A stretch of 64,000 nt of DNA from Perilla frutescens (Eukaryota > Streptophyta > Magnoliopsida > Lamiales > Lamiaceae): NCBI GenBank assembly GCA_026008535.1, contig BRKX01000010.1:1873001-1937000 (forward strand). Direction: 5' to 3'. The notes under the pieces were generated by a model. It did not search any database, was not told where the DNA came from, and saw only the letters and a program-made list of their open reading frames with translations. Shown here in pieces: positions 23,841 to 35,851 of the stretch. The translations under genes and the position numbers were made by a program. Position 1 is the first letter of the stretch. Every line of letters starts with the position of its first letter.

Positions 23841-25362
23841 CGCTTTTATTAATTCTTTGGTTGTTGTGTAAGAAGAAGAGGAGAAGAGAGGTTTTTTTTT
23901 AATTGGTCTTCCTAGGTGACAGCAGACGAGAGAGGGAGAGAGAAACTATACTTTAATTGATTTCTTTTCCTTGGTTTATAGGTAGTGACGTGAGAGAGTG
24001 AGTTTGGGATGGGATTTATTTTGGGGCGTTGGGTTATAATATTATTTTTTTTTACTTTAGCTTAATTAATTAATAGCACCTAGGTATTTTATGATAATAC
24101 AGTAACTGGTTTTCAGATTTATCACCACAGACCAAGATAATGTTTGAAAATTTTATTGTTATTTGTCTAACACTTAAGAATTAATTTGGTTTTATTGGAA
24201 TAATTAGTTTAAATTTCCCGAATAATATTCCTTTCGAAAATGCTATAAATCTTACCTCTTAGTGCAAATTTTCAGATTTATTTAAGCTAGAATAAATTAT
24301 TTTGGTCCTTATAGAATTATTGGTAATTGTTTTAACTAGGTGCGGCGCAATTTGGATCCTCGTCCAACGTGTGATTTTTGTGGTTATTTTACTAGCTCTA
24401 CTTGTTGAGGTGGGTAAATGTATTTAAATTATGTCTTTAAGTGGGTAAATGTATTTAAATTATGTCTTTAAGTGGGTAACCTATTTAAAGTATTCATTTA
24501 TGTGGGTAACCTATTTAAAGTATTCCTTTATATGGGTAATCAATTTAAAGTTATGTATGTGTGTGGGTAAATGCATTTTAATGTGAGCCTTTATCCTTGT
24601 GATTGAGAAATTTATTTAAAGTTGATGCTTTGAAATTGTTTTTGAAATAGATGAATCATTGATTATTATTGAAAGTTATAAGATATGTTTGGATGTGTTG
24701 AGAAATATTTTATTGTCCAACATAAATTGTCGTTCATGAATTGTGGTGGAATAACTATGTGAATAAATATGTCCTGTGCATAGTCGATGTATAAGTCTAT
24801 TATTCTTCTTGTGTGATGTGGAATAATATGATTGAGATTCCTCCTTCGTGATGTGGAATCATTCCTCCTTCGTGATGTGGAATCATTCCTCCTTAGTGAT
24901 GTGGAATGTTATTTTCTATAATTCTTCCTTCGTGATGTGGAATTATAGATGGGTTATACCACTATTCTACGATTTATTTTATTGTTGGACAAGCAAAAGA
25001 AAAAGAAAACACGAGAATTTTTTTTGATCACATCCCGTGTATCCCCCTCACTGAGTACGATTTATAAGTACTCATCCCACATTTTTTTTTAAATGTCTTT
25101 CAGGTAATTGAGCTGGGAGCTGCGAGGAGGAAATGGAGTGGTCGTTGTTATATGTTTTTACTTATCAAAAACTAATAATTAGACTTTATTGCTTTAATTA
25201 AAACTTCTAGACATGGAAATCCTTTGGTTGTTCGCTTTGATTGAATTAATTATTGTTAGACGTCAGTGAGAATATTTCTATGGATTTATTTATTATATAA
25301 TTTAGGATTTAATCATCAAGTTAATTAATATTTTTATTAGTTTGTATTTTGTTATAAAAAAA

Positions 25363-28300
25363 GGGCAAAATTCATATAAACCCCTTGTGTTTTCCCCAAA
25401 AATAAAAAAACCCCCCGTGTTTTATAAATAGTCGAAAACCCCCCTGTGTTATTGAAAAATACATCACTCTCCTCCATTCCTTAAAAGTTTAACACCGTTA
25501 ATTTTAATATATTTTTTCCGTTATATCCTTTTGAATTATTTCTTACCAAAACTCATTAAACTCTTAATTTTCCTCAAAAAAAAAAAAACCTCATTAAACT
25601 CTTAAGTCTCCGTCATTCCCATTCAAAAGAAGATCAAGAGCAAAACTAGGGCTTATAGAAATCCCAAATCAACTTCGTTCTTATACATTTTAAGGGTTTT
25701 ATCACAAACAAATATGAAGATTTTTACTTAATTTGGAGCTTTTGTGCTGGGAGAAGAAATTTGACCGCAAGAAATAGAGGTATGTGGAATCTTGAACTTT
25801 TTAATGTGTGCTACTAACTTTGGTTGTCCATGTCTGTAATTATTTATGTTAATTTGGTTTGATAATGGTCCCCCACCACTTTTATAAGTATATTCTGTTC
25901 TGATTTTTGGGAAAAAAAACTTCTCTATCACAAACAAAAAAGCATTTCGAGAAGATTAACAATCGGGATCTGGATGAGGGTAGCGGTAGTTGTTTCGGTG
26001 ATTATTTTGTGTGTTATGTTCTGTGGCTTGAGGCTATTCTTTATTTTTTTACCTCTTGTCTCTTGTTGAAACTCAATTGTTTGTAAAATCATACGTTTGT
26101 AAATTTCTATGGAATGAATATTTTCTTATTTATTGTAGATGTCTTTACATGAATCATCTATGTCAAATTGTTCTTATTGGATGTTAGAGGACATAGAGGG
26201 TCCTCTTGATGATTACATTTTTTCTTCAAGGCCCCCTAATCATGCTATGGAGATTTGGAATAGTTTTAGAGCTTTGGTGAAAGAACAAAAAAGAAAAAGA
26301 AATGAAGAAATTGCAGAAATGGAAAATGATGCAAATTTAGAAGATGAACATTGGTTCTCTGATGATGAAGATGAGTTGACTTCTTTGAGAGGGTCTGATG
26401 ATGATACTTTTTCTCATCCAAGTTGGAAAAAAGGCACTAAGATGGAGAACTTTGTTATGACAGTGGGGATGAAATTCTCTGATAGAAAACAATTTAGAGA
26501 TGTGCTTAGGGATTGGTCAGTAACAAATGGTTGGGAACTGAAGTTCCAAAAAAATGAAAGGCATATGATTACCGTTTTGTGTAAACATGGTTGTGAATAG
26601 AGACTACATGTTTCTTCTATTATGAAGACATCAACTTTCCAAGTAAAGTCCATTCGAGGGAGTCACACTTGTGCGCGCAGCACAAATAATAGCGAGGCAA
26701 ATTACAAGTATATAGGAAGTAAGATCCAGGATCTCGTGAAGGATAATCCAAATGATAGTTTGGAGTCGTTGAAGAATAAAATCAGAAGAGATCTACAGAT
26801 TGAAGTCAATGAACAGAAAGTGTATAGAGCTAAAAAATATGCACTCAAATTGATCCAAGTGGACATAAATGCACAATATACTAGAATTTATGATTATTGT
26901 GAGACTGTGGTAAAGTACAATCCAAGAAGTACTATAGTGCTAAAAGTTGACAGATCACTCAATCCACATGTATTTGAAAGAATGAATTTTTGTCTTAGTG
27001 GTTTACGGGATGGGTTTTTAGCTGGTTGCAGGCCAATAATTGAACTGGATGGATGTCACTTGAAAGGGATTTATAAAGGACAATTATTGTGTGTTGTTGG
27101 CAGAGATAGAAATGACAATTTATATCCCATTGCAATGGCATGTGTGGAGATTGAGAAAGCACAAAGTTGGGAATGGTTTTTGAATTTATTATTTAGGGAT
27201 ATTGGTTTATGTGAAGAAAGAGGTTGGGCATTCATTTCAGATAGACAAAAGGGTTTAATTGATGTTATTGGTTGTTTGGCTCCAAATGCAGAACATAGGT
27301 TCTCTCTGAGGCACATGTACAGTAATTTCAAAGCAAAATTCAAGGGAGATGATCTGAAAAAAAAATTCTGGAAAGCTGCTTCTGCATACAATGTAAGACA
27401 ACATTTAAGGGTGATGAAGGAGATTAAGCGAATTAGTGTCAAGAGAGGAAAAGAAATGACACCTTTTGAGTGGTTGGACAATATTCCTCCGAAGCATTGG
27501 GCTAATTTTTTTTCCCAAACAATACCAATTGTGATGTTGTGGTAAACAACATATCAGAGTCTTTCAATAACTATATTTTGGCAGCAAGGAAATTGCCCAT
27601 CACTGAAATGTTTGAGTGGATAAGAAGAAAGCTTATGACAAGAATCCAAATTAAAAGAGAGAAAATGGAAAAGTACGAAGGAGTTGTTTGCCCAAACATT
27701 GTGAAAAAAATAGAGAAGCAACGATTTGAGAGTAGGCATTGTTTTCCTAACTGGGCTGGAGATGATAAGTATGAGATCATTCATTTCATGGAGAATCATG
27801 TAGTGGAGCTAAACATAAAGCATTGTACTTGTGGGGTGTTCCAATTATGTGGGTATCCTTGTTGCCATGCAATTTCAGCAATAAGTTTTCATAGACTGAA
27901 TGTGGAAGATTACGTTGTTGACTGGTTTAAGAAAGATATGTACATGAGAGTCTACAACCATATGATATATCCGGTGCCTGGAATGCATGATTATGAGAGC
28001 TCTTCACTTGGGCCAGTTAATCCTCCAAATATAAAAATACGGGCAAGAAGGCCTAAGACGCAAAGAATTCGAGATGGAAATGATAGGAATTCTAATGTTG
28101 TTTCAAGGACAGGGTTGACGCATACATGTGCTATTTGTTTAGAATATGGCCATAACAAAAGAAGTTGCAAAAATCAACCTCATCCCAATTCAAAGTTTTA
28201 CAAGGTAATATATTTGTTATTAATTAAGAAGATATTCTACAATTGATTTTTTTATTTTTTTGTGTTCTTTTATTTCTCAAATGTTGATTATCATGCTGAA

Positions 28301-29392
28301 GAACAGGCTCCTGCTGTAGAACAGATGGAACATCATTTGATTTAAATGGCAATGTTACTACTAATGAGGTATGCTACAATTTTATTTTATTTTTATTTTC
28401 TTATGTAGTATTCATATATGTTTGCTTGTTTCAGCTACACCATCAACCTTCACAAATTTTCAGTGTAGGTGAACTAAGAGCTAGCGTCAATTCAAATTCT
28501 TCAATTGCAAAACATCCAAGGTTAAAGAAATAGAGACTTTGAAGTAGTGATGTTACTTTTTGGGGAAGAACCAAATACTACAAATAGGAGAATCTGAAAC
28601 AATTGGGTACTTTTGATAGCAGACCAATGTTGTGGTAATTGGTTATGTTTATGTTGCTAATGGGGTTAAAATTATTTTGTTTTACATTGTTCTTTTGAGG
28701 CATGAATATTCTACATCAATGTGATTTAGTGGGATTTTATGGTATAGGCTTTTGCAGATGATTTAATTTAATCTTGTGATATGTTGTTTCAAGGATGATA
28801 TGGTGTTGCAATTTATAAAATTTCACTTATTTAATTTCTTACGGATATTTATTTTTCTGCATATATCTTTTTTGAGGTTTAGCTTATCTTCAAATCTGTT
28901 TTTTTTTTAATTACTCCACGAGATATTAGTGTTAGTGTATTATTGTTTTGTTAATTGTGTTGATGAAAAAACTGTGCACGTGATATTACAAAACTTAACA
29001 AAATATGTTGATTTTGTCTCACGATTTTTGTTGTCAGATTAGATCATTACTTAGAATTATAAAAATATAAAACAAATAAATATTTAATGAATATTAAAAT
29101 AAACTTTAAAAAGTAGCAGGTTAACCAAATAATTTTATATCATTTACTAACAATAAAAAATATATTTATATTTAATGAAAGGTTAAAATAGTCTTTTTGA
29201 TAGGAAAAAGGTAAAAAACGAATTCCATACTCACTTTTCAAGTGTATGTAGTTCACGCACGGTTAAATTTGACGGAATGGGGGTTTTGTGATGTATTTTT
29301 CAATAACACAGGAGGGTTTTTGACTATTTATAAAATACGGGGGGTTTTTTTATTTTTCGAGAAAACACAAGGGATTTATATGAATTTTGCCC
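25363..29392 (+). mobile_element. Mutator-like element (MULE) with long inverted ends
   Basis: Inverted repeats of roughly 140 bp face each other. The left starts GGGCAAAATTCATATAAACC and the right ends with its complement, TATATGAATTTTGCCC. The target is an A-tract (ataaaaaaa / aaaaaaaat), so the 9-bp duplication is uncertain. The transposase gene lies inside on the + strand. Confidence 0.88.
26139..28540 (+). pseudogene. MULE transposase, broken by one stop and one frameshift
   Basis: The frame opens at ATG 26139 with an acidic N-terminus and a MuDR-type DNA-binding region (FVMTVGMKFSDRKQFRDVL). It is closed by TAG at 26598-26600 directly after KHGCE, where MULEs usually have Trp. The same frame continues with the MULE core: IELDGCHLKG, SWEWFLNLL, FISDRQKGL, EHRFSLRHMYSNF. 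A one-base frame change occurs between about 27505 and 27530, near an eight-T run. The next frame has VVNNISESFN, a SWIM zinc finger (CTCGVFQLCGYPCCH) and a CCHC knuckle (CAICLEYGHNKRSC). A donor at 28206 and weak exons near 28310-28540 suggest a spliced 3' end. The usual HC..RH cysteine is Ser here. Confidence 0.87.
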
Positions 29393-29451
29393 AAAAAAAA
29401 TTGTTGATTTTATTTTATTCCGCATTTAAATAATAAAGAAAAAGTAGCATT

Positions 29452-30057
29452 TTAAATTATTAAATTTAGGGTGTTACAGAGTACCAAGAAATCAACCGGA
29501 AAAATGAATTCGTCTACTCGCACAAGAACATTCTCAATGATCCCCTTTGGATGAGTAATAGAATGGTCTGCTAATTGCAAGCAAACATTTGTCGTCTTCA
29601 ACTTCCCAACTTTTAGCTTATGAAAGAAAGAAAGGGGCATAAGGTTCACACTTACTCCAAGATTACAAAGTGCATTCACAATCAACTTTTCGCCAATATC
29701 ACATGGGATAACAAAACTCTCCGGATCTTTTAATGTTGGTGGCAACTTCTGTTGAAGGAATGTACTACACTCCCCTGTGAAGCTCAATACTTCACACTTC
29801 CTCAACTTTTTCTTTTTTGAAAACATTTCCTTAAAGAATTTTGCGTAGTTTGGCATTCTTTGCAACAAATTCACATGAGGGACTTTTCGAAACACCTCCA
29901 AGAATTTCTTGAATTGTTCATCTTGCTCATTCTTTCGCAACCTTTCAGGATATGGAATAACAACAGGGAAGGGAGGCAAAGTTGATGGTAGTGACTTACT
30001 TGAAGTTTTCTTCGTTGACTTTTTCTCAATTCCAATTTCACCATCCTTGGCTTTCAA
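29452..30057 (-). pseudogene. Gypsy gag-protease linker and retropepsin-like protease, N-terminal part
   Basis: The frame has a basic linker, then PPFPVVIPYPERL, then the LCxLGxSxNLMP protease active-site segment. The catalytic aspartate position reads LCNLG, an Asn codon (29662-29664), so the protease is probably dead. The frame is cut after FPVDFLVL by the solo LTR and resumes at 22423. It is in a different frame from gag. Confidence 0.82.
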
Positions 30058-30079
30058 TCCATTGTCAACTTCTCGTTCA

Positions 30080-31033
30080 TCAAGATTTACACAAAAAACC
30101 TTCGATTCTTGAGTTTAGAGTTGATACTTGAGCCGCCAATAGCTCAAGTGCATCCGAATTTGAGGTAGATGCAACTTTCTTCATTATTTGAACACCTTCT
30201 CTTGCAACCGGCCATTGAAATGAATTAGAGGTCATTTCCTCTATGATTCTCATGGCTTCGTCTGGGCCTCTTGCTAATAAGGATCTTCCCGCGGCCACAT
30301 CCATTAGTGTTCTCACCTCGAGTTTACTTCCACCATAGAAGATACACACTTGGTGGTCGGTTCCAAACCCATGCCCGGGGCACTTTCTTAGCATCTCTCT
30401 AAAGTGTTCACACGCCTCATACATGCTTTCCTCATCCCATTGCTTGAACACGGTGATGTCGCCTTTAAGTTTGAGAGTTTTTCCGGGTGGGAAAAACTTG
30501 TGAAGGAACTTTGTCACCAATGCATCCCATGTTTGGAATGATCCTTGGGCTTGGCTCAACCACCAAGTCTCTGCCTTGTCGCTCAAAGAAAATGGGAATA
30601 GCCGAATTCGGATTGCATCATCCGGGACTCTATTCACCTTTATCGTCCCACTATACTCAAGAAACTTGCGTATGTGCTCATTTGGATCCTCCATTGGCGT
30701 TCCTCGGAATGGGTGTTGTTGGATCATGAGTATAAGGGATGTCTTGAACTCGTTGGCTTGAATGGGTGGTCCATTCGCCATCCCTTGATTCACGATTGGT
30801 TGGAAAAGGTTTCGGATTGGGGCCTTCACGTTTCTATGTTGTGCTTCTTCTTGGGCTCTCAATTTCCCTTGCATAACCTCTAATTGCCTTTGCATTTGGG
30901 CAATCATAGAATCTTGAACTTGTGGAAGGTTATCCGTCATTCTCCTCCGTCTACGTGCGTTGTTGTGGCGCACCGTTGCTTTAATTTCTAGATCCAAGTC
31001 GATAGGTGGCTCACCTCTAGATCGAGTGTGCAT
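30080..31033 (-). pseudogene. Gypsy gag protein (retrotransposon capsid)
   Basis: The frame starts MHTRSRGEPPIDLDL just inside the primer-binding site. It has a coiled region (residues ~40-65) and the Retrotrans_gag capsid core: IRLFPFSLSDKAETWW, WDALVTKFLHKFFPPGK, then CPGHGFGTDH and RTLMDVAAGRSLL. No CCHC zinc knuckle follows. It is about 317 aa and closes soon after the capsid, shorter than autonomous Athila/Tat gag. The open frame could still make capsid, but the element as a whole cannot replicate on its own. Confidence 0.85.
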
Positions 31034-31150
31034 ACACTACCTGTCAAAGAACCAAGAAATCAATGCAAATCTTAACAAAATAAAATAAAATGTCTAAACT
31101 AATCCACACAATTGTTATCACAATATTGCATATATCAAATTAATTCACAA

Positions 31151-31171
31151 TTCCCCGGCAACGGCGCCAAA
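31151..31171 (-). promoter_or_regulatory. Primer-binding site (tRNA-Asp type)
   Basis: The + strand reads CCCCGGCAACGGCGCCA, identical to the 3' end of plant tRNA-Asp. On the minus strand of the element it is the priming site, five or six bases inside the 5' LTR. Confidence 0.88.
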
Positions 31172-31176
31172 AACTT

Positions 31177-32702
31177 GGTGCGAGATTTACTCTCCACAAT
31201 GGTTTTAATATTTAGAAACTCGAGTCATGCTTACAAGTATATAAGCATATAATTGTAGACAAGATGAAACGAGATCGATCCACAGGGAAAATGAATTAGA
31301 ACTTGAAAATGCAAGTACCACGACGATAGACGAGCGAAATATTTAGACAATGAATTAGGATGAGGGTTGATTGTCCCAACAAAATCAAAACATAAAAAAT
31401 AAACAAGTGAATACCAAACAACAACAATAATCAATCTAAATAAGATGCAAGAAACAATACCAACAAAGGAGAGAGATTTGAAGATAAATTTAGGCAAGAC
31501 TCTAGGATATGGATTCACAACATTCCTCTTGATCAAACAACAAGGGTTAAACACACAATCATGCTAAGTTCATAGATAGGAAGACCACAAATATAGAACA
31601 AGCATCTCTCGAATATCTCCTTAATTGCGAATGCGACAATGATGGTTATCTCTAACACATTCCAAGGTCGCACCTACCAAATGCTCTAAGGGGTCACATT
31701 TCCTTCCACATATTCGACATTCAACGAAGAGTACAAATACATAGATTCAATCCATACATGCTTATGATCACAAGATTGACTAGATGCATGTGATTCAAAC
31801 ATTTGATGTTAAATGAATGCCACTTCAAACAACATCATACAAGAACTAACAAAGATTGAAATCTTGACAAAACATGCCCATAGATTAAACCTTAGTCAAG
31901 AACAAGATTCACATTATTTCTCCACATCCTAGAGCCCTAAGGCTCTAGCCAACCATATTTATAACAAAATCAAGAATACAAAAGGAAGAACCAAAATCCA
32001 TTCTAAGTACAAGAGTAAAAGAGGGAAGGAGAAGATAAAACCCAATGTTGAACAATCTCCTTCAATCCCTTGGCTTGAATCCTCAAATGGATGGATGGAT
32101 CTTCCTTCTTCTTCTTGATCTTCAAAAATCCCCAAATGTAGTGTTTCTTCAAGTGTATTTCGAGTGGGAGGAGTGTTGGATCCATGGGTTTGAAATCCCC
32201 AATAGATATATATGTAGAGGACCAATAATTGGATGCCAAAAGTCAACATTGATTTTCATCTGTGCGGAACTCGACCCCAGTAAGTCGCGTTTTAGGGTCG
32301 AGTTTGGAACAAAGGAAAACACATCCCTGAAGGCTCTGCAACACGGGCTTTTGGTCGCATTTGCAGGTCGCGTTTCGGCCTTCAGTCGAAACTCGACCTA
32401 AGGGGGTCGCGTTTGACGCGAGTCTTCGGTAGCTTCCACGGTTTTGCTTCGTTCTCGCTCGTTTCTTGGCCGATTGATCTGATTCAACTTGCAGCGCGCT
32501 CCTTATTCGATTCTCTATCTATGTATGGTGTGGAATACCTTAAATTTGTAGTAATTTATCCTCCATTTCCTGAAAAACTCCAACAACAAACAAAACTTCC
32601 AAACCGGGAGGTTAAGAGCTCAAATTGGGTTAAAGCACACATTTAACTCACGAAAACTCATCATTTCAACCTCAATAAATGGTGCAAAAACCACACTTAT
32701 TA
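31177..32702 (-). repeat. 5' LTR of the gypsy element
   Basis: Paired with 14362-15959. On the minus strand it ends ...CGCACCA next to the primer site. The other end reads TAATAAGTG rather than the usual TG, so the exact outer base is uncertain by one or two positions. Confidence 0.87.
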
Positions 32703-32899
32703 GGCATGTTTTTATATATATTTAACTAATTTACTAATATATACCCCTATTTAATATGTTCACATTTGGCATTAATTCAATGTCAAAGAAATACATAGGG
32801 GCATATTAGGAAGTTTCTTGATTGATTATCTTTCCCAATCATTTTCTTAATTCCCGTGAAAAATCCCAATCACCCTATCAAACTGGGATGGAGGGAGTA

Positions 32900-33772
32900 T
32901 TATTTTTCAATATATACCATATTTATTACATACGCCACCCCTCTAATTTTTTTCCAGTATTTTTTTTTATACACCGCATTTTATAAAAAAAGGAGGAATT
33001 GAGAAACAAGCCTCGCCCGTCAAAGCACATAGAGAGGTCAATTTTTATTTTTATTTTTGCTAAAATTGAGAGGAGGGAGGCTAAAAATGAAGAGAGAGGT
33101 GTTCTTCAACCCAAAACAATTTCACCAATTCAAACCCTAGACTTGATGGTCGAAATCATTTTTGAACATGTTCCTTGATTTTCGAAAAAAGTTATTGGAA
33201 CCAAGTATTTGATGGTCGATTTGTTTTTCCATCATGTGCCTTGTGGTCAACGTGCTGCATAATTGATTTCTACTCAAACTCTCTTCAATAGTTCATAGAT
33301 TTGTGCAAGTTGTGAGGGAGAGAAGGGTTTTATAAAAAATATGAGAAGGAATTTGAATGGAATTCGACTATAGTCTTATACTTCTTATTAGGATTTTGTT
33401 TGTACTCCTCAGTTTTTTTAGTAGGATTTTTTTTTGAAGTACAATTAAAGGGTATTTAAGTAAATTAATAATTATTTATTTTTAAATTAAATTTAATAGT
33501 GGTGTATATTGAAAAAATAGTGATGCATATAGAAATATCCTAAATTGAATTTGAAAGGAAAAAAATAAAATAGAAACTAATGAAATTAATAGTAAAAAAC
33601 CAAGGGAAACACAAAGTGAACTAAAGGATCTCATATGCATAAATCGGCCCATTGAATGAACCTTTAAAAAGTTGGCGCATACAATTCACCCATTATATTT
33701 ATTATCACATCAAATGAACATTTATTCATTTTTAGATCGATACATTAATGCATAGATTTTATATATATACTA
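32900..33772. other. Region between the transposon nest and S3, no gene seen
   Basis: AT-rich. Segments near 32900-32935 and 33490-33540 are loosely inverted copies of each other ('tttttcaatatatacc' against 'gtgtatattgaaaaa'), hinting at an old TIR element. No coding sequence. Confidence 0.4.
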
Positions 33773-35033
33773 GAGAGATATTGTATACTAGAGAGAGAAA
33801 GGGGGTTTGTGATGCTTATTTGGATCAATTTGAGAGAGATGTTGAGGCATTCTTGAATTGCAGGGCGGTAGAAATGGTGGATGGAGGGCTCATGGCCCTT
33901 CTACTCCCCGGAGTTCTGGCGTTTAGGAGCTCGGAAAACGAATACACGCTCACCTCGTTCGCCGCACCTCTCCGATCTTGCCTCATAGACATGGCCAAAA
34001 AGGTAACTATGTATGCAATCACCATATTGGTATTAAAGTACATGTTTCTCTATCATCAATGCATATTGTCTCGGTATCATGTGGGAGTCTGTTGGAATTG
34101 GGTGAATAGTTTGGGTTTTGGTTTGATTTAATTTAATCTATGTGGTTTCTTTTATAACTAATGAGTTTTATCAATCTGAGATTCGAGAGAAAATTAAATT
34201 ATGTATCAATTCATTCAAGCTCAAGGAGTTGAAAGATTTTATTTATTTATTAGTTTGGGGTTTAAATATTAGAGTTATATTAACATAAGAATCAACAAAT
34301 CATGTATTTAATTTTTTTATAATTAATTCTTATAATTTTTTTATTAGTATTAACTAGACAATTTTAATTGCTTTAAATCTAATATAGAAATAATATTGAA
34401 AATATTAGAAAAATTGATAGTTTAATATCAATCATTCATCATGACACAATGAATTGATAGTTCTGTTTTTTTTTCTTTCTTTTTACTTGCATTAACGGAT
34501 GATTCTCACGTGTACAAGAAAGCGAAAAAAAAGTCTACAGCATATATACCATAGAATAAAGATTAATCTAAATCGTGACATCAATTGATATGAAATATTA
34601 ATATCATGTATTTCCTCAGGGAAGATTGAGTGAGGCAAAAATAGACACGTTCAACATTCCATACTACTTCTCCACCCCACAATATTTGAAGGCAATAGTT
34701 GAAAGAAGCGACAGTTTCACCATTAAAAGAGTGGAGAACCTAAACAACACTGGGAAATATACATTCTCCAACATCAGCGGTCGTGTTGCATTTTTCAGGG
34801 CAGTCCATGATTGCATGCTAGCTCATCATTTTGGAGCCAAAATCATCGATGAATTGTTCGACCTCTACGAAAAGAGACTCGAAGCCTTGCCAGTTTTTGG
34901 TAACATCAACAACGATAAGACCATCATGATTATGGTTGTCCTTAAGCGTGCAATCGATTATATTTGGCTCGGCCAGCTCGCGAATATATTTGAATTCGAG
35001 CTTAATCGAACATATTCGCAAACATGCTTGTGA
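33773..35033 (+). pseudogene. SABATH copy S3: 5'-truncated, stop codon lost
   Basis: Exon 2 is present only from 33773 (ILYTRERKGVCDAYLDQ onward) to 34002 and stays open to the conserved AAG|gtaact donor. Exon 3 starts at 34620 after cctcag and is open through LKRAID. There the normal TAA is missing and the frame runs 25 codons into a GAGCTC-type MITE remnant, ending at 35033. Exon 1 and the SAM-binding half of exon 2 are gone, so no active enzyme is expected. Upstream sequence shows no homology to exon 2. Confidence 0.85.
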
Positions 35034-35304
35034 ATATTATAAATATTTTGAATTGGTAAATTACATATGCTTCTTTTTATCGATCTCAAGATAAGTTAAA
35101 GAGCGAGAATTTTTTTAGCATTTGAGCTCAAGATCGATTAGTATATTTTCGAACATTTTACGAGTTGTGCTCGAGCCAAATTCGAGCATGATAAATATTT
35201 GTCGAGTTGAGCTTGAACAAGAGAAAAAAAAATTGATTTGAGCTCGAGCCGAGCTTGAATATCAACTATTTGGCTCGGTTCGGTTCGGTTCGTTTATAGC
35301 CCTA
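34964..35304. mobile_element. GAGCTCGAGC-type hAT-like MITE, 5'-truncated (family member 3)
   Basis: The right terminus TTTATAGCCCTA is intact at 35304 and the interior has the family's GAGCTCGAGCC / GGCTCGGTTCGG words. The left TAGGGCTGTAAACG end is missing: the S3 exon 3 sequence passes straight into internal element sequence at about 34964. Just after it, SABATH intron 2 sequence begins, so the element marks a deletion junction between S3 and S4. Confidence 0.7.
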
Positions 35305-35851
35305 GCGGTTGCATACTTGGTGGGCCAACAATGGTTTTATATATGCGATTTCTTTTTATTACTAATGAATTTTTCCGATCTAAGATTTAAGGAAAATCAA
35401 ATTATTTATCAAATTCAAGAGTAAAGCACTTGAAATATTTTTTATTTATTTATTAATTATAATTTTAGGGTTTAAGTAATTAAAACTACATTAATATAAG
35501 AATCAACAAATCACGTATTTTTATTTTTATATATTTTTTAATAAAATTAATTCAAATAAAATTGTTTTGTATGATTATAAACTTGACAATTTTTAAAATG
35601 ATAGTTTAATTCAATCATTCATCATGCATATAAATTGATAATTCTGTTTTTTCTCCTTTTCAAGTTTCCAAATTCATTTCCTAAAAAAAGGTCTCCAAAT
35701 CGATGATACCAATATCGCATTTTGTATTTAGGATGATTATCATGCGTCAAGAAAGTGAAAAACTTCTACAATATAACATAAAATAATAATACAACCTAAG
35801 TTGTGACATAAATTGATAAGAAACATTAATTAATTATCTGTATTTCCTCAG

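Larger units (their letters stand above)
22432..29478. mobile_element. Solo LTR (about 3.0 kb) carrying a nested MULE
   Basis: Ends are TGTAACATCC and GGGTGTTACA with the 5-bp duplication GAGTA (22427-22431 and 29479-29483). Without the 4.0-kb MULE the element is about 3.0 kb with no coding domain, primer site or second LTR, so a solo LTR fits best. It contains short direct repeats ('cctccttcgtgatgtggaat' at 24840-24950, 'gggtaaatgtatttaaatta' at 24410-24480), a GA microsatellite at 23811-23841, and LTR-like wording 'tccccctcactgagtacga' near 25043. The length and TGTAACA start suggest a Tekay/Del-type chromovirus, which is inference. Confidence 0.75.
14362..32702 (-). mobile_element. Ty3/gypsy LTR retrotransposon, gag-protease only, with nested insertions
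   Basis: Two LTRs (14362-15959 and 31177-32702) are flanked by a 5-bp target copy within the shared AGGCAT. Orientation is minus. A primer-binding site complementary to the 3' end of plant tRNA-Asp lies just inside the right LTR, and a polypurine tract (AAGTTTGGGGGAG on the minus strand) just inside the left LTR. Coding sequence is gag (30080-31033) and protease (29452-30057 continuing at 22229-22423). No reverse transcriptase, RNase H or integrase is found between the protease and the 3' LTR. Removing the hAT (17520-21178) and the solo LTR with its MULE (22432-29478) leaves about 7.6 kb. The gag type suggests the Athila/Tat branch. Confidence 0.85.
14292..32897. mobile_element. Stowaway (Tc1/mariner) MITE split by the gypsy element
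   Basis: The left piece (14292-14361) starts CTCCCTCAGTCCCTCCGTCC and carries 'ctactttgataggc'. The right piece (32703-32897) ends 'atcaaactgggatggaggga' plus g. Together they show the classic Stowaway terminal inverted repeat, with TA on each side (14290-14291, 32898-32899). AGGCAT appears at both junctions with the gypsy element, as expected if that element landed inside the MITE. The MITE itself would be about 260 bp. Confidence 0.8.

Noticed and set aside
27071..27481. 136-codon minus-strand frame
   Set aside because: Antisense shadow of the MULE transposase core.
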